DNA of 64,000 bases from an uncultured Clostridia bacterium (lineage in GTDB: Bacteria; Bacillota; Clostridia; Christensenellales; Aristaeellaceae): NCBI GenBank assembly GCA_947166385.1, contig CAMVEB010000013.1, forward strand, positions 1 through 64,000, read 5' to 3'. Position 1 is the first letter of the stretch. Every line of letters starts with the position of its first letter. The notes under the pieces are model-generated. The model saw nothing but the letters and a program-made list of their open reading frames with translations, was not told the origin of the DNA and did no database searches. The translations under genes were made by a program, and so were the position numbers. Below are positions 44,232 through 53,608 of this stretch, one piece after another.

Positions 44232-44624
44232 TTATCCGAGTACGATGATGGGCGAACCGGTATCCACCTTGGTACCGACATCTGCCACCACCTGAACCAC
44301 GGTCGCGTCATGGGGCGCCATGATCTCATTCTCCATCTTCATCGCTTCCAGCACTGCCAGAACTTCACCCGCCTTCACAGTCTTGCCGGCTGAGACGTTG
44401 ATTTTCACGATTGTTCCGGGCATCGGGGAAAGAACCTGCTCGCCGGCAGCGGCAGCCACAGGGGCGGCTGGCGCAGCTGGCGCCGCGGTGGGAGTTGCGG
44501 CTGGAGCGGCTGCGGGAGCAGCAGGAGCTGGGGCGTATGCTTCATATTCATCCAGGAGCATCGCTTCTCCCTGATTTACTTCTACCTCATAGGTTTTTCC
44601 CTTCAGGGTTACTTTGTATTTCAT
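44232..44624 (-). CDS. Biotin carboxyl carrier subunit of the decarboxylase
   Basis: The 130-residue protein ends in a biotinyl domain (LSPMPGTIVKINVSAGKTVK; biotinylation Lys96 in EAMKMEN). An alanine/proline-rich flexible linker (about 31-60) separates it from a short N-terminal beta segment (KYKVTLKGKTYEVEV). It shuttles the carboxyl group from the alpha subunit to OadB. In many enterobacteria this domain is fused to OadA; here it is a separate gene, two bases from the oadG stop. Confidence 0.95.
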   Translation of the reverse strand: MKYKVTLKGKTYEVEVNQGEAMLLDEYEAYAPAPAAPAAAPAATPTAAPAAPAAPVAAAAGEQVLSPMPGTIVKINVSAGKTVKAGEVLAVLEAMKMENEIMAPHDATVVQVVADVGTKVDTGSPIIVLG

Positions 44625-44626
44625 GG

Positions 44627-44995
44627 TTATTTGACCTCCTTGATGGATACGAACCGAAGCTCGTTCAGGGGTTTCTGCAGTTTGTCCGCAACGATGGCCA
44701 TGATTATGGCCGCGTCTCTGGGATCCGTATCGTAAATCTTGACTTCGCCGGCTGCGCCAGGAGCGGCGGGAAGCATCTTTTTCGGGGTGGGAGCAGCGGC
44801 TGCGGGTACAGGCGCAGCCACAGGGGCGGCTGCAGGCTTTTTCATCTTCGATACCATGATTTTCCCAACAACGATAATGACAACCATTAGCAGCGCCAGT
44901 CCGATAAATACGACCAGATAGCCCAGCACAGCGTCCAGCAAAGAGGTGCCGACATCCAGCATTTCTCCCTTAATGGCAGCAGTAGTTTCTGTCAT
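44627..44995 (-). CDS. oadG: Decarboxylase gamma subunit (OadG type)
   Basis: The 122-residue protein has one membrane helix near 22-46 (LGYLVVFIGLALLMVVIIVV), an Ala/Pro-rich linker and a C-terminal segment DPRDAAIIMAIVADKLQKPL with the typical end of OadG. The subunit assembles alpha and beta parts at the membrane. It follows oadA by 14 bases and touches the biotin carrier gene downstream, so subunit production is coupled. Confidence 0.88.
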   Translation of the reverse strand: MTETTAAIKGEMLDVGTSLLDAVLGYLVVFIGLALLMVVIIVVGKIMVSKMKKPAAAPVAAPVPAAAAPTPKKMLPAAPGAAGEVKIYDTDPRDAAIIMAIVADKLQKPLNELRFVSIKEVK

Positions 44996-45009
44996 TTTGC
45001 TGTGCCTCC

Positions 45010-46410
45010 TTATGCTTCTTCAATCGTATATTTGACAACCTGTTCGCGCTTTTCTTTGCGGGATTTCAGGAAGTCTTCCGCCTGTTTCGGGAAACAGATC
45101 CAGCTCATCAGATCTTCTTCCGTCTCCGCCAGATCACCCAGTGCTTTCTTCGCTTTCTCGAAGTCCTCACCGGTCCTCCGGGAATCCTCGATCCGGCAGT
45201 CTACAGGCTGTCCGCCTGCACCAAGGATCTTCTCCTGAAGTCCCTTGTCCACCGGAGCGGGAGAAATACCATATTCACCCTTGAAATAATTCTTGACTTC
45301 GTTGGAAATGTTTTTATAACGTTCACCCACCAGGACGTTGGTCACTGCCTGATTGCCAACCATTTGGCTCAATGGCGTAACCAGTGGCGGATAGCCCAGA
45401 TCTTTTCTGACCGCGGGAATCTCCAGCAGCGCTTCGTCGAATTTGTCCATGGCATTCATATCCTTCAGGTTGGCAATCATATTGCTCAGCATACCGCCCG
45501 GCACTTTATAGACCAGGGCCTGAGAATCTGTCGCCATGCTCTTGGGATTAATCAACCCGGAATCAACGTATTTCTGCTTCACAGGTTTAAAGAAATCGTT
45601 CACCTGGTTAATAACCTTTTCGTCCAGACCTGTCTCGATACCGTACTGCTGCATGGCATAGAACATGGTCTCTGTTGCCGCCTGACTTGTACCGTTGGAG
45701 AAGCAGCTCGTAGCTGTGTCGATCACATCTACGCCGCTTTCAATCGCCTTGGTCAGCGTCATATAGGCCATACCGGTTGTGCAGTGCGTATGCAGGATCA
45801 CAGGCACATCGCCGACTGCATCCTTGATACCCTTGATCAGATGCTCTGCTTCATAGGGGCTCATGGTGCCGGCCATATCCTTCAGACACAGAGTTTCAAA
45901 CCCCATCTTCACGAGGTTTTTGCACATTTCGACATATTTGTCCACGGTGTGTACAGGGCTCTGGGTATAACTGATGCATCCGCTGGCAATCGTCCGGGAT
46001 GTCGCGTATTTCTTAACGGATTCCAGGGCTGTTCCCAGGTTGCGGAAGTCATTCAGCGCATCAAAGATCCGGATGATATCAATACCGTTCTTGATGCTCA
46101 GCTCAACAAATTTCTCCACCACATCGTCATGATAATGCTTGTATCCGAGCAAATTCTGTCCGCGAAGCAGCATCTGCAGACGTGTGTTGGGCATTTTCGC
46201 CCGGATGTTGCGCAAGCGTTCCCAGGGATCTTCTCCAAGATAACGCAGGCAGGAGTCAAAAGTCGCTCCGCCCCAGCATTCCACGGAATAATATCCCGCC
46301 TTATCCATGACCGGCAGAATCTCCTCGAAATCAGCATAAGGCAGCCGGGTCGCCATCAGGCTCTGGTTGGCATCCCGCATGACGGTTTCAGTAAATTGTA
46401 CTTTCTTCAT
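45010..46410 (-). CDS. oadA: Oxaloacetate decarboxylase alpha subunit, carboxyltransferase domain only
   Basis: The 466-residue TIM-barrel enzyme moves the carboxyl group from oxaloacetate to biotin. It has the metal-site motif MRDANQSLMATRL, ECWGGATFDSCLRYL, LRGQNLLGYKHY, LKDMAGTMSPYEA and HTHCTTGMAYMTL with metal-binding histidines. The chain stops at about 466 residues with no biotinyl domain, which matches the separate carrier gene downstream. A pyruvate carboxylase B role is the alternative, but co-location with oadB and oadG favours the sodium pump. Confidence 0.94.
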   Translation of the reverse strand: MKKVQFTETVMRDANQSLMATRLPYADFEEILPVMDKAGYYSVECWGGATFDSCLRYLGEDPWERLRNIRAKMPNTRLQMLLRGQNLLGYKHYHDDVVEKFVELSIKNGIDIIRIFDALNDFRNLGTALESVKKYATSRTIASGCISYTQSPVHTVDKYVEMCKNLVKMGFETLCLKDMAGTMSPYEAEHLIKGIKDAVGDVPVILHTHCTTGMAYMTLTKAIESGVDVIDTATSCFSNGTSQAATETMFYAMQQYGIETGLDEKVINQVNDFFKPVKQKYVDSGLINPKSMATDSQALVYKVPGGMLSNMIANLKDMNAMDKFDEALLEIPAVRKDLGYPPLVTPLSQMVGNQAVTNVLVGERYKNISNEVKNYFKGEYGISPAPVDKGLQEKILGAGGQPVDCRIEDSRRTGEDFEKAKKALGDLAETEEDLMSWICFPKQAEDFLKSRKEKREQVVKYTIEEA

Positions 46411-46450
46411 ATCCGTGTTTCTCCGTTCAGCTTGTTTTTTTCAACACACA

Positions 46451-46479
46451 CGGGATGCCGCCTTTCCGGCGGCATCCCG
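46451..46479 (-). other. Strong stem-loop between pckA and oadA
   Basis: CGGGATGCCGCC (46451-46462) and GGCGGCATCCCG (46468-46479) form a perfect twelve-base-pair stem with a five-base loop. No T-run follows on either strand, so it is more likely an RNA stability or partial-termination element than a full terminator. It allows pckA and oadA levels to differ. Confidence 0.6.
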
Positions 46480-46499
46480 AAGGTTTCCGTGAATCAGCC

Positions 46500-48113
46500 T
46501 TACAGCTGGGGACCGGCTGCAACCAGAGCCTTCCCGGCTTCATTGCTTTCGTATTTTGCGAAATTCTTGATGAATCGCCCGGCCAGATCCTTTGCTTTGT
46601 CATCCCATTCAGAAGGATTCTGATAAGTATCACGCGGATCCAGGATTGCGGTGTCCACGCCTTTCAGTTCAGTAGGAACTTCGAAGTTGAAGAAGGGAAT
46701 CTTCTTGGTCGGCGCGTTCAGAATATCACCGTTGAGAATCGCATCGATGATACCGCGGGTATCCTTGATGGAGATCCGCTTGCCGGTGCCATTCCAACCG
46801 GTATTAACCAGGTAAGCTTTGGCACCGCTCTTTTCCATCTTTTTAACCAGTTCTTCCGCATACTTCGTCGGATGCAGCTCCAGGAAGGCCTGGCCGAAGC
46901 AGGCGCTGAACGTGGGGGTCGGTTCAGTAATGCCGCGCTCGGTGCCTGCCAGCTTAGCAGTAAAGCCACTCAGGAAGTAGTACTTGGTCTGTTCCGGTGT
47001 CAGGATGCTCACGGGAGGCAGCACACCGAAAGCGTCTGCGCTCAGGAAAATCACGTTCTTGGCATCGGGGCCGGCGGAAACGGGACTCACGTTCTTGACG
47101 ATTTTTTCAATGTGCTCGATCGGATAGCTTACACGGGTGTTTTCAGTTACGCTCTTGTCAGCGAAATCAATCTTGCCGTCTTTGTCGACGGTAACGTTCT
47201 CCAGCAGGGCATCCCGACGGATCGCGTTGTAAATATCAGGCTCGCTGTCCTTGTCCAGGTTGATGACTTTCGCATAGCAGCCGCCTTCGAAGTTGAATAC
47301 ACCGTTATCATCCCAGCCGTGTTCATCGTCACCGATCAGCAGGCGCTTGGGATCGGTACTCAGAGTGGTCTTTCCTGTGCCGCTCAGTCCGAAGAAGATG
47401 GCTGTGTTCTTTCCTTCCATATCTGTATTGGCGGAGCAGTGCATCGCGGCAATACCCTTCAGCGGGAGGTAGTAGTTCATCATGGAGAACATGCCCTTCT
47501 TCATTTCGCCGCCGTACCAGGTATTCAGGATGACCTGTTCCCGGCTGGTGATGTTGAAAGCTACAGCAGTCTCACTGTTAAGACCCATGGCTTTGTAATC
47601 GTCCACCTTACCCTTGCTGGCGGTGTAGACAACAAAGTCAGGCTCAAAAGACGCCAGTTCCTCGTCATTGGGCTGGATAAACATATTCTTGACGAAATGA
47701 GCCTGCCAGGCCACTTCCATAATGAAACGGATCGCCATGCGGGTATCCTTGTTGGCGCCGCAGAAAGCATCCATCACAAACAGGCGTTTCCCACTGAGTT
47801 CCTTCTGAGCCAGAACCTTCAGCTTCGCCCAGTTCTCCTCGCTGAGGGGATGATTGTCGTTCTTGTAGCCATCCGTAGTCCACCAAACGGTATCCTTACT
47901 GTTTTCATCCATGACGATGTACTTGTCTTTGGGACTCCGTCCGGTATAGATACCGGTCATTACATTCATCGCGTCCAGCTCGGTCAGCTGTCCTTTGTCA
48001 AAGCCTTCCAGGCCAGGTTTGTTTTCTTCCTCAAACAGGACTTCGTAGGAAGGATTATGAAGGATCTCCGTTACACCGGTGATCCCGTACTTGGTAAGAT
48101 CGAGAGCTGCCAT
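46500..48113 (-). CDS. pckA: Phosphoenolpyruvate carboxykinase (ATP)
   Basis: The 537-residue enzyme interconverts oxaloacetate plus ATP with phosphoenolpyruvate, CO2 and ADP. Motifs: [25 protein letters not shown], the P-loop [11 protein letters not shown] with following [14 protein letters not shown] metal site, and [18 protein letters not shown] 48113 follows AGGAGG at eight bases; a 16-codon upstream extension lacks support. Together with the downstream decarboxylase it controls the oxaloacetate node. In fermenting anaerobes it often runs toward oxaloacetate. Confidence 0.97.
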   Translation of the reverse strand: MAALDLTKYGITGVTEILHNPSYEVLFEEENKPGLEGFDKGQLTELDAMNVMTGIYTGRSPKDKYIVMDENSKDTVWWTTDGYKNDNHPLSEENWAKLKVLAQKELSGKRLFVMDAFCGANKDTRMAIRFIMEVAWQAHFVKNMFIQPNDEELASFEPDFVVYTASKGKVDDYKAMGLNSETAVAFNITSREQVILNTWYGGEMKKGMFSMMNYYLPLKGIAAMHCSANTDMEGKNTAIFFGLSGTGKTTLSTDPKRLLIGDDEHGWDDNGVFNFEGGCYAKVINLDKDSEPDIYNAIRRDALLENVTVDKDGKIDFADKSVTENTRVSYPIEHIEKIVKNVSPVSAGPDAKNVIFLSADAFGVLPPVSILTPEQTKYYFLSGFTAKLAGTERGITEPTPTFSACFGQAFLELHPTKYAEELVKKMEKSGAKAYLVNTGWNGTGKRISIKDTRGIIDAILNGDILNAPTKKIPFFNFEVPTELKGVDTAILDPRDTYQNPSEWDDKAKDLAGRFIKNFAKYESNEAGKALVAAGPQL

Positions 48114-48219
48114 GGGGGGTACCTCCTTCAATACATTCAGTCCATCGGGTATAAATCCCAAAAGACCCAGTTTCTTCTATTCGTTCTTTTTCCCCTATTT
48201 CCTTCCTTGTAACAAAAAT

Positions 48220-48248
48220 ATAATAATTTCCCACAGGCATTGGTACAA
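48220..48248 (-). promoter_or_regulatory. Promoter of pckA
   Basis: On the minus strand TTGTAC (48243-48248) and TATTAT (48220-48225) are 17 bases apart. The untranslated leader would be about 100 bases and shows no clear riboswitch. Confidence 0.6.
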
Positions 48249-48283
48249 TTAGGTTTTATGACTTCCCAAAAAAATCATCTCGC

Positions 48284-48318
48284 AAAAAAGGAGAAGCCCC
48301 GCATTCAGGCTGGGCTTC
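48284..48318 (-). terminator. Terminator of thrS
   Basis: GAAGCCC and GGGCTTC (48293-48318) form the stem and are followed on the minus strand by TCC and six T residues, just after the thrS stop. Confidence 0.85.
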
Positions 48319-48335
48319 ATCCCTTTCATCAGGAT

Positions 48336-50120
48336 TTATTTTCTTTCTGTGATTTCTGTTTCCAGTTTGCTGATAAAATCCTCCAGAGTCATGGATGTTG
48401 TCTGATCGGTTGCACGGTCTCTGACAGCAATGGTGCCTTCACTGATTTCCTTTTCACCGATAATCACCATATAAGGTACCTTGTCTTCCTGACGCGCATA
48501 CCTGATTTTGTAGCCTATCTTTTCATTCCGTTCATCCAGCTCGCTCCGCACTCCCTGCAAAACCAGTTCCCGATTGATTTTCGCCGCAAATTCCATGCTC
48601 TTGTCGCTGACAGGCAGTACCTTGACCTGAACCGGGGCCAGCCATACCGGAAATACTCCCTTCGTTTCTTCAATCAGATAAGCCATAAAACGGTCAATGG
48701 ATCCAAGAATGGCACGGTGCAGAACCACCGGTGTCTTTTCTGTCCCGTCCTGGTCAATGTACTTCAGGTTAAATTTTGCAGGAAGACAGAAATCCAGCTG
48801 ACAGGTACTCAATGTATATTCTGCGCCAATGGCAGGCTTGACATTGACATCCAGCTTTGGTCCGTAGAAAGCAGCTTCACCGATCTCCTCCGTATAATTG
48901 ATCCCCAGCTGGTTCAGCACTTCTCGCAGCGCACTTTCTGCTTTATTCCACATATCATCGTCCTGATGATACTTGACCTTATCCTCCGGATCCCGCAGAC
49001 TGAGCACGCATCGGTAATCCGTAATATGGAAATCCTGGTAAACATCCCGGATCAGGTTTACAACGCTGCTGACTTCATCCTTGATCTGGTCAGGTGTCAC
49101 AAACAGGTGGGCATCATTCTGGCAGAAATGCCTCCCCCTTTCAATTCCTTTCAGCGTTCCGCTTGGCTCAAACCGGAAGTCGTGAGCCACCTCGCCGATG
49201 CGTATCGGCAAATCGCGGTAGGAATGAAGCCGATTCGCATAAATCATCATATGATGCGGGCAGTTCATCGGACGCAGTACGAAGCTTTCCCCTTCTACTT
49301 CCATCGCAGGGAACATATTCTCTTTATAATGTTCCCAATGGCCGCTGGTACGATACAGATCCACTGTGCCGACACAAGGCGTCATAACGTGCTGATATCC
49401 CAGCAGACGTTCTTTTTCTTTAATATAGTTTTCCAGTTCCATCCAGATCGCATAACCCTTTGGCAGGAACATAGGCAGTCCTTTGCCGATCAGATCGTCC
49501 GTCATGAACAGCTGCATATCCCGTCCGATTCGCCTGTGATCCCTTGATTTGGCTTCTTCCACCTGGCGTTCATATTCTTTCAGCTCGTCTGCGTTTCGGA
49601 AAGCAACGCCGTTGATCCGTGTCAGCATTTTGTTCTTCTGGTCATTCTTCCAGTAAGCACCGGACAGTGCTGTCAGTTTAAAGGCTTTCAGCGCTTTTGT
49701 ATACGTCAGGTGCGGACCAACGCACATATCGATATAGTCTCCCTGCTGATAGAAGGTAATCACAGCATCCTCTGCCAGATCTGCGATATGTTCCACTTTG
49801 TAGATTTCTCCCCGATCCGTCATCAGTTTTACTGCTTCGTCCCGGGGTAACGGATAAACCTTGAAAGGCAGATTTTCCTTGACAATCTTCTGCATTTCAG
49901 CTTCAATCGGGGGCAGGTTTTCCTCAGTCAGTTTCACATCACCCAGGTCAATGTCATAATGGAATCCCTTTTCGGTTGCAGGCCCATATGCAAAATGTGC
50001 GTCGGGATAAAGGCGCTTCACAGCCTGAGCCATGATGTGTGCCGCAGAATGGCGCAGGACCTCTAGTTCATCCTCTTCGGGACATTCCGCCACACGGCCG
50101 TCGTTGTAGATGATTTTCAT
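48336..50120 (-). CDS. thrS: Threonyl-tRNA synthetase lacking the TGS domain
   Basis: The 594-residue enzyme charges tRNA-Thr. The editing domain begins at once (LRHSAAHIMAQAVKRLYPDA; HxxxH and CVGPH sites present), and the class II catalytic core has VLRPMNCPHHMMIYANRLHS, RIGEVAHDFRFEPSG and HRAILGSIDRFMAYLIEE, then the anticodon-binding domain. Only about 12 residues (MKIIYNDGRVAE) remain of the N-terminal TGS domain, so the protein is about 50 residues shorter than the common 640-residue form. ATG 50120 follows GAAGGAGGG. Expression is controlled by the upstream T-box. Confidence 0.96.
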   Translation of the reverse strand: MKIIYNDGRVAECPEEDELEVLRHSAAHIMAQAVKRLYPDAHFAYGPATEKGFHYDIDLGDVKLTEENLPPIEAEMQKIVKENLPFKVYPLPRDEAVKLMTDRGEIYKVEHIADLAEDAVITFYQQGDYIDMCVGPHLTYTKALKAFKLTALSGAYWKNDQKNKMLTRINGVAFRNADELKEYERQVEEAKSRDHRRIGRDMQLFMTDDLIGKGLPMFLPKGYAIWMELENYIKEKERLLGYQHVMTPCVGTVDLYRTSGHWEHYKENMFPAMEVEGESFVLRPMNCPHHMMIYANRLHSYRDLPIRIGEVAHDFRFEPSGTLKGIERGRHFCQNDAHLFVTPDQIKDEVSSVVNLIRDVYQDFHITDYRCVLSLRDPEDKVKYHQDDDMWNKAESALREVLNQLGINYTEEIGEAAFYGPKLDVNVKPAIGAEYTLSTCQLDFCLPAKFNLKYIDQDGTEKTPVVLHRAILGSIDRFMAYLIEETKGVFPVWLAPVQVKVLPVSDKSMEFAAKINRELVLQGVRSELDERNEKIGYKIRYARQEDKVPYMVIIGEKEISEGTIAVRDRATDQTTSMTLEDFISKLETEITERK

Positions 50121-50154
50121 TTCCGGATCCCTCCTTCGTTTTAATCGGGCGATG

Positions 50155-50390
50155 TAAAAAAGCATCCGCCCTGCATGTTCGTGCCGGGACGGATGCTGTA
50201 CTTCAGCATTCGCGGTTCCACCCTGCTTGTTCTAAAAACCACTCATTTAGCCGTGTTAACGGACGGCAACCGCTTTCCGTCCGGAAATGGTATCAGATCA
50301 GCTCCTGCCACGGGGTTCCCACCTGTCCCCCGCTCTCTGCATGCCGGTCGACTGACTGCATGTTTTCCTTCATCCGGAAAGATTAGGAGC
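50155..50390 (-). promoter_or_regulatory. T-box riboswitch controlling thrS
   Basis: On the minus strand the T-box sequence GGGTGGAACCGCG (50211-50223) is followed by the terminator hairpin AGCATCCG/CGGATGCT (50161-50197) and a six-T run. Upstream lies a long structured stem region containing an ACC triplet that could be the threonine specifier. Uncharged tRNA-Thr would favour the antiterminator. Confidence 0.93.
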
Positions 50391-50419
50391 AGTATAGCAC
50401 CATCATGGATGAAAATCAA
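50391..50419 (-). promoter_or_regulatory. Promoter of the thrS T-box leader
   Basis: On the minus strand TTGATT (50414-50419) and TATACT (50391-50396) are 17 bases apart, just ahead of the T-box leader. Confidence 0.75.
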
Positions 50420-50437
50420 CCGCTTTTTGCTAAATCT

Positions 50438-51190
50438 TTATTTATCATAGTTGACAACCTGACTGAAGTCAGGCGCCTTCAGACTGGCGCCACCGATAAG
50501 TCCGCCGTCGATTTCCGACTGTGCCATGAGTCCCTTCACATTCTTGGGATTCATGCTTCCGCCATACTGAATGCGGATTTTGTTGCCCGCTGCCTTGCCG
50601 TACTTGCGAGCCACAGCCTTCCGGATTACGCCGATAGTCTCGTTTGCCTGTTCATCGGTCGCAGTCAGCCCGGTACCGATCGCCCAAACTGGTTCGTATG
50701 CGATGACCACCTTGGCAACCTGCTCCTTGGTCAGACCGTTCAACGCAATCAGTGTCTGATATTCCACCAATGCATCAGTGTATCCGGCTTCGCGCTCTTC
50801 CCTGTTCTCGCCAACGCACAGGATCACTTTCAGCCCGGCTTCGACCGCCGCCAGTACCCGCTGGTTCACAGTTTTGTCGGTCTCGCCGAAGTACTGCCGA
50901 CGCTCACTGTGACCGATAATGACGTATTCCACACCACAGGCTTTCAGCATATCTGCGCTCAGTTCGCCGGTGAAAGCGCCGCTCTTGGCCCAGTGTACAT
51001 TCTCAGCGCCCAGTTTAATCTTGCTGCCTTTCGCTGCTTCCTTCACCGCCGCGAAATCCACTGCAGGGACGCATACAACCACGTCGCATGTTGCATCCTT
51101 CACCAGAGGCTTCAGCTCGGTAACCAGGGCCTTGGCTTCTTCGGGGGTTTTGTTCATCTTCCAGTTACCGGCAATAATCGCTTTCCGCAT
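50438..51190 (-). CDS. tpiA: Triosephosphate isomerase
   Basis: The 250-residue TIM barrel interconverts dihydroxyacetone phosphate and glyceraldehyde-3-phosphate. Catalytic residues are visible: Lys in [12 protein letters not shown], His in [13 protein letters not shown] and Glu in [15 protein letters not shown]; the phosphate loop is [11 protein letters not shown]. It follows pgk by 22 bases in a glycolytic operon headed by the CggR-type regulator. Nothing is odd in length or residues. Confidence 0.97.
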   Translation of the reverse strand: MRKAIIAGNWKMNKTPEEAKALVTELKPLVKDATCDVVVCVPAVDFAAVKEAAKGSKIKLGAENVHWAKSGAFTGELSADMLKACGVEYVIIGHSERRQYFGETDKTVNQRVLAAVEAGLKVILCVGENREEREAGYTDALVEYQTLIALNGLTKEQVAKVVIAYEPVWAIGTGLTATDEQANETIGVIRKAVARKYGKAAGNKIRIQYGGSMNPKNVKGLMAQSEIDGGLIGGASLKAPDFSQVVNYDK

Positions 51191-51212
51191 TTTTGTTTTC
51201 CCCTTTCAATTC

Positions 51213-52415
51213 TTACTTTTCGTCAAGACAGGCAACGCCGGGCAGAGTCTTGCCTTCCAGGAATTCAAGGGAGGCACCGCCGCCGGTGGAAATATGGGTC
51301 ATCTTATCACCCAGACCCATCTGTTCCACAGCAGCCGCGCTGTCGCCTCCGCCGATGATCGTCACGGCCTCACTGTCCGCCATTGCCTGAGCAACCGCCA
51401 GTGTGCCCTGTGCCAAAGTGGGATTCTCGAACACGCCCATCGGTCCATTCCAAACCACAGTCTTCGCACCCTTCACTGCCTCAGCAAACAGTTCACGGCT
51501 CTTTGGTCCGATATCCAGGCCTTCCATATCGGCAGGAATCTTGTCAGAGTCAACTACTGTGGTATCCACGGGCCCATCAATAGGATCCGGGAAGCCGGCC
51601 GCGCAGACTGTATCCACTGGCAGCAACAGATTGACACCCTTTTTGGCTGCCTTCGCCATCATGTCCTTACAGTAGTCGATCTTAGTTTCATCCAGCAGGC
51701 TCTTGCCCACTTCATAGCCCTTTGCTTTCAGGAAAGTAAACGCCATACCGCCGCCGATAATCAATGTATCCACTTTTTCAAGCAGGTTATTGATCACGTT
51801 CAGTTTATCTTCGATCTTGGCACCGCCCAGTACCGCCACGAACGGACGGTCGGCATTATCCAGCGCCTTCCCCATGATGCTCAGTTCCTTACCGATCAGA
51901 TAACCCGCCACGTTGGGGCTGGTATAGGCAGTCACGCCCGCCGTAGAACAGTGCGCACGATGGCAGGATCCAAAAGCGTCATCCACATAAGCATCAGCCA
52001 GGGAAGCCAGTTCCTTGCTGAAGTCTTCGATGTTCTTGGTCTCTTCTTTCCGGAACCGGGTGTTCTGCAGCAGAACCACGTCTCCGTCTTTCATAGCGGC
52101 AACGGCAGCTTTGGCATTCTCACCGACAACGTTGTCATCATTGGCAAAGACAACGTTCTGACCCAGCAGCTCGCTCAGACGTACGGCGACGGGCGCCAGA
52201 GAAAACTTCTCTTCCGGCCCGTTTTTCGGCTTGCCCAGATGACTGCAAAGGATCACTTTTCCACCGTCTGCAATCAGCTTTTTGATCGTAGGCAAAGCGG
52301 CAACAATGCGCTTGTCATTTGTGATTTTCCCATCCTTCATGGGCACGTTGAAATCGCAGCGAACCAGAACCCGTTTGCCTTTTACCTGAATGTCATCAAC
52401 CGTTTTCTTTGCCAT
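51213..52415 (-). CDS. pgk: Phosphoglycerate kinase
   Basis: The 400-residue two-domain enzyme makes ATP from 1,3-bisphosphoglycerate in glycolysis. It has [41 protein letters not shown], the hinge and nucleotide site [15 protein letters not shown] and [18 protein letters not shown] 52415 follows AAGGAGTGG; upstream in-frame codons run into the end of the regulator gene and are unlikely to be used. In many Bacillota gapA would stand between cggR and pgk; here it is absent. Confidence 0.97.
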   Translation of the reverse strand: MAKKTVDDIQVKGKRVLVRCDFNVPMKDGKITNDKRIVAALPTIKKLIADGGKVILCSHLGKPKNGPEEKFSLAPVAVRLSELLGQNVVFANDDNVVGENAKAAVAAMKDGDVVLLQNTRFRKEETKNIEDFSKELASLADAYVDDAFGSCHRAHCSTAGVTAYTSPNVAGYLIGKELSIMGKALDNADRPFVAVLGGAKIEDKLNVINNLLEKVDTLIIGGGMAFTFLKAKGYEVGKSLLDETKIDYCKDMMAKAAKKGVNLLLPVDTVCAAGFPDPIDGPVDTTVVDSDKIPADMEGLDIGPKSRELFAEAVKGAKTVVWNGPMGVFENPTLAQGTLAVAQAMADSEAVTIIGGGDSAAAVEQMGLGDKMTHISTGGGASLEFLEGKTLPGVACLDEK

Positions 52416-52474
52416 GGATTTCCACTCCTTTTGTTTATTTAAATCTATTGCGTAAATCCCCGAGGGATATGCAA

Positions 52475-53503
52475 TCATTTTCCGAGGATTCGGAGTATTC
52501 TTTCGGCTGCTCCCTGATCCGTAACTAACAGTTCATGTTTTGTATGCCTTACGACAGCAATAATCGCTTCGGCCTTGGCTCTCCCCGCCGCGGCGGCAAC
52601 CATTCGGCAGGTTGGTTTCAGTCTGGCCAGATCAACACCAACACTGCTGGATTCCAGCAAACACTCTCCGGACATGTTATAGTATGCACCAAAGCTTTCC
52701 CCGACTGCCCCTTTCTGCAGCAGCTCCGCCTGCGTAGCCCGATCCATGCCACGTTCTTTCATGGTTTCTCCGGCAATGCCGATTCCATGGAGGATGATGT
52801 CAGCCCGTTCAAGCAGTTCCATTGCTTCATGGACTTCCGGCATTTTCATCATCTGCTGCATTGCCGCAGCATCCATATGATCCGGCAGGTGAATCAGGCG
52901 GTAATGCCCGCCCAATCTTCCGGCGATTTCCTCCGCTAGCGTGTTGGCCTGCAGTTCTACGGATCTCCCGATCCCGCCCCTTGCGGGAACTACCATTACA
53001 TTCAGTGGCGTTTGACTCTGGATGTTCCGGGCAACAGCGGCAACTGTCCGGCCGCCGGTGACAGCAAGCGTATTGCCGTTTTGCAGCAGGTTCCGCAGCC
53101 TGCCTGCACAAATCCGGCCTACATCATACAGTACTTGCGGATCCTCATCCGCGTCCCCTGGAGCAATCAGTACCCGATCCGCGTTCAGTAACTCGCTCAA
53201 CCGGTTTTCCGTCTCGTTCAGGCCATTCATCGCTTTGGAAAACTCCCGTGCGTTGTCCAGAACTTCCTCCGCCTTCCGGCTCAAGGACATCCCGCTGACA
53301 TCCAGTTCGATATACCCAAGTTCCTTCAGAAGGGCTGCTGCGTTACGAATTTCACGTTCCGGCAGGTTCAGCCGTGCGGCCAGCTGTCTGCGGCCGACAG
53401 GCTGCAGAACGGAGATCCGTTCAAGGATCAGCGCGCGTCGGGTCATTTCCTCTGTCAGGTCGGGGGCCAGTTTCCGCATCAGCGTGATGAATCCTGCATC
53501 CAA
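52475..53503 (-). CDS. cggR: Central glycolytic genes regulator (CggR/SorC family)
   Basis: The 342-residue repressor has an N-terminal winged helix ([20 protein letters not shown]) and a SorC-type sugar-phosphate-binding domain ([51 protein letters not shown]). Fructose-1,6-bisphosphate is the inducer of B. subtilis CggR. The start is probably TTG 53503: GGAGGGAGGGG stands six bases before it, and the length then matches CggR (340 residues). It heads the pgk-tpiA operon and has its own operator-like repeat. Confidence 0.9.
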   Translation of the reverse strand: MDAGFITLMRKLAPDLTEEMTRRALILERISVLQPVGRRQLAARLNLPEREIRNAAALLKELGYIELDVSGMSLSRKAEEVLDNAREFSKAMNGLNETENRLSELLNADRVLIAPGDADEDPQVLYDVGRICAGRLRNLLQNGNTLAVTGGRTVAAVARNIQSQTPLNVMVVPARGGIGRSVELQANTLAEEIAGRLGGHYRLIHLPDHMDAAAMQQMMKMPEVHEAMELLERADIILHGIGIAGETMKERGMDRATQAELLQKGAVGESFGAYYNMSGECLLESSSVGVDLARLKPTCRMVAAAAGRAKAEAIIAVVRHTKHELLVTDQGAAERILRILGK

Positions 53504-53526
53504 CCGGTTCCCCTCCCTCCGCTCCG

Positions 53527-53597
53527 TGGGACAATATCCGCCCTCATGGGGCATTCACGTCCCAATGGATATTATCACAATCGGAAGTCCGTTTCAA
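53527..53597 (-). promoter_or_regulatory. Promoter and operator-like repeat of the cggR-pgk-tpiA operon
   Basis: On the minus strand TTGAAA (53592-53597) and TAATAT (53569-53574) are 17 bases apart. TGGGAC and GTCCCA (53527-53532 and 53559-53564) form an inverted repeat across and just after the likely start of transcription. The GGGAC core resembles known CggR half-sites. Confidence 0.65.
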
Positions 53598-53608
53598 GCT
53601 CTTTTTCC

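Noticed and set aside
46451..46479. Hairpin after pckA as a standard intrinsic terminator
   Set aside because: The stem is strong but neither strand has a following T-run, so I record it only as a stem-loop.
46455..48212. Open frame of 585 codons opposite pckA
   Set aside because: The minus-strand frame is a perfect PEP carboxykinase with promoter and ribosome site; the plus-strand translation matches no known pattern.
50919..52442. Open frame of about 500 codons opposite tpiA and pgk
   Set aside because: It spans two conserved genes and their gap on the other strand, so it is a composition effect.
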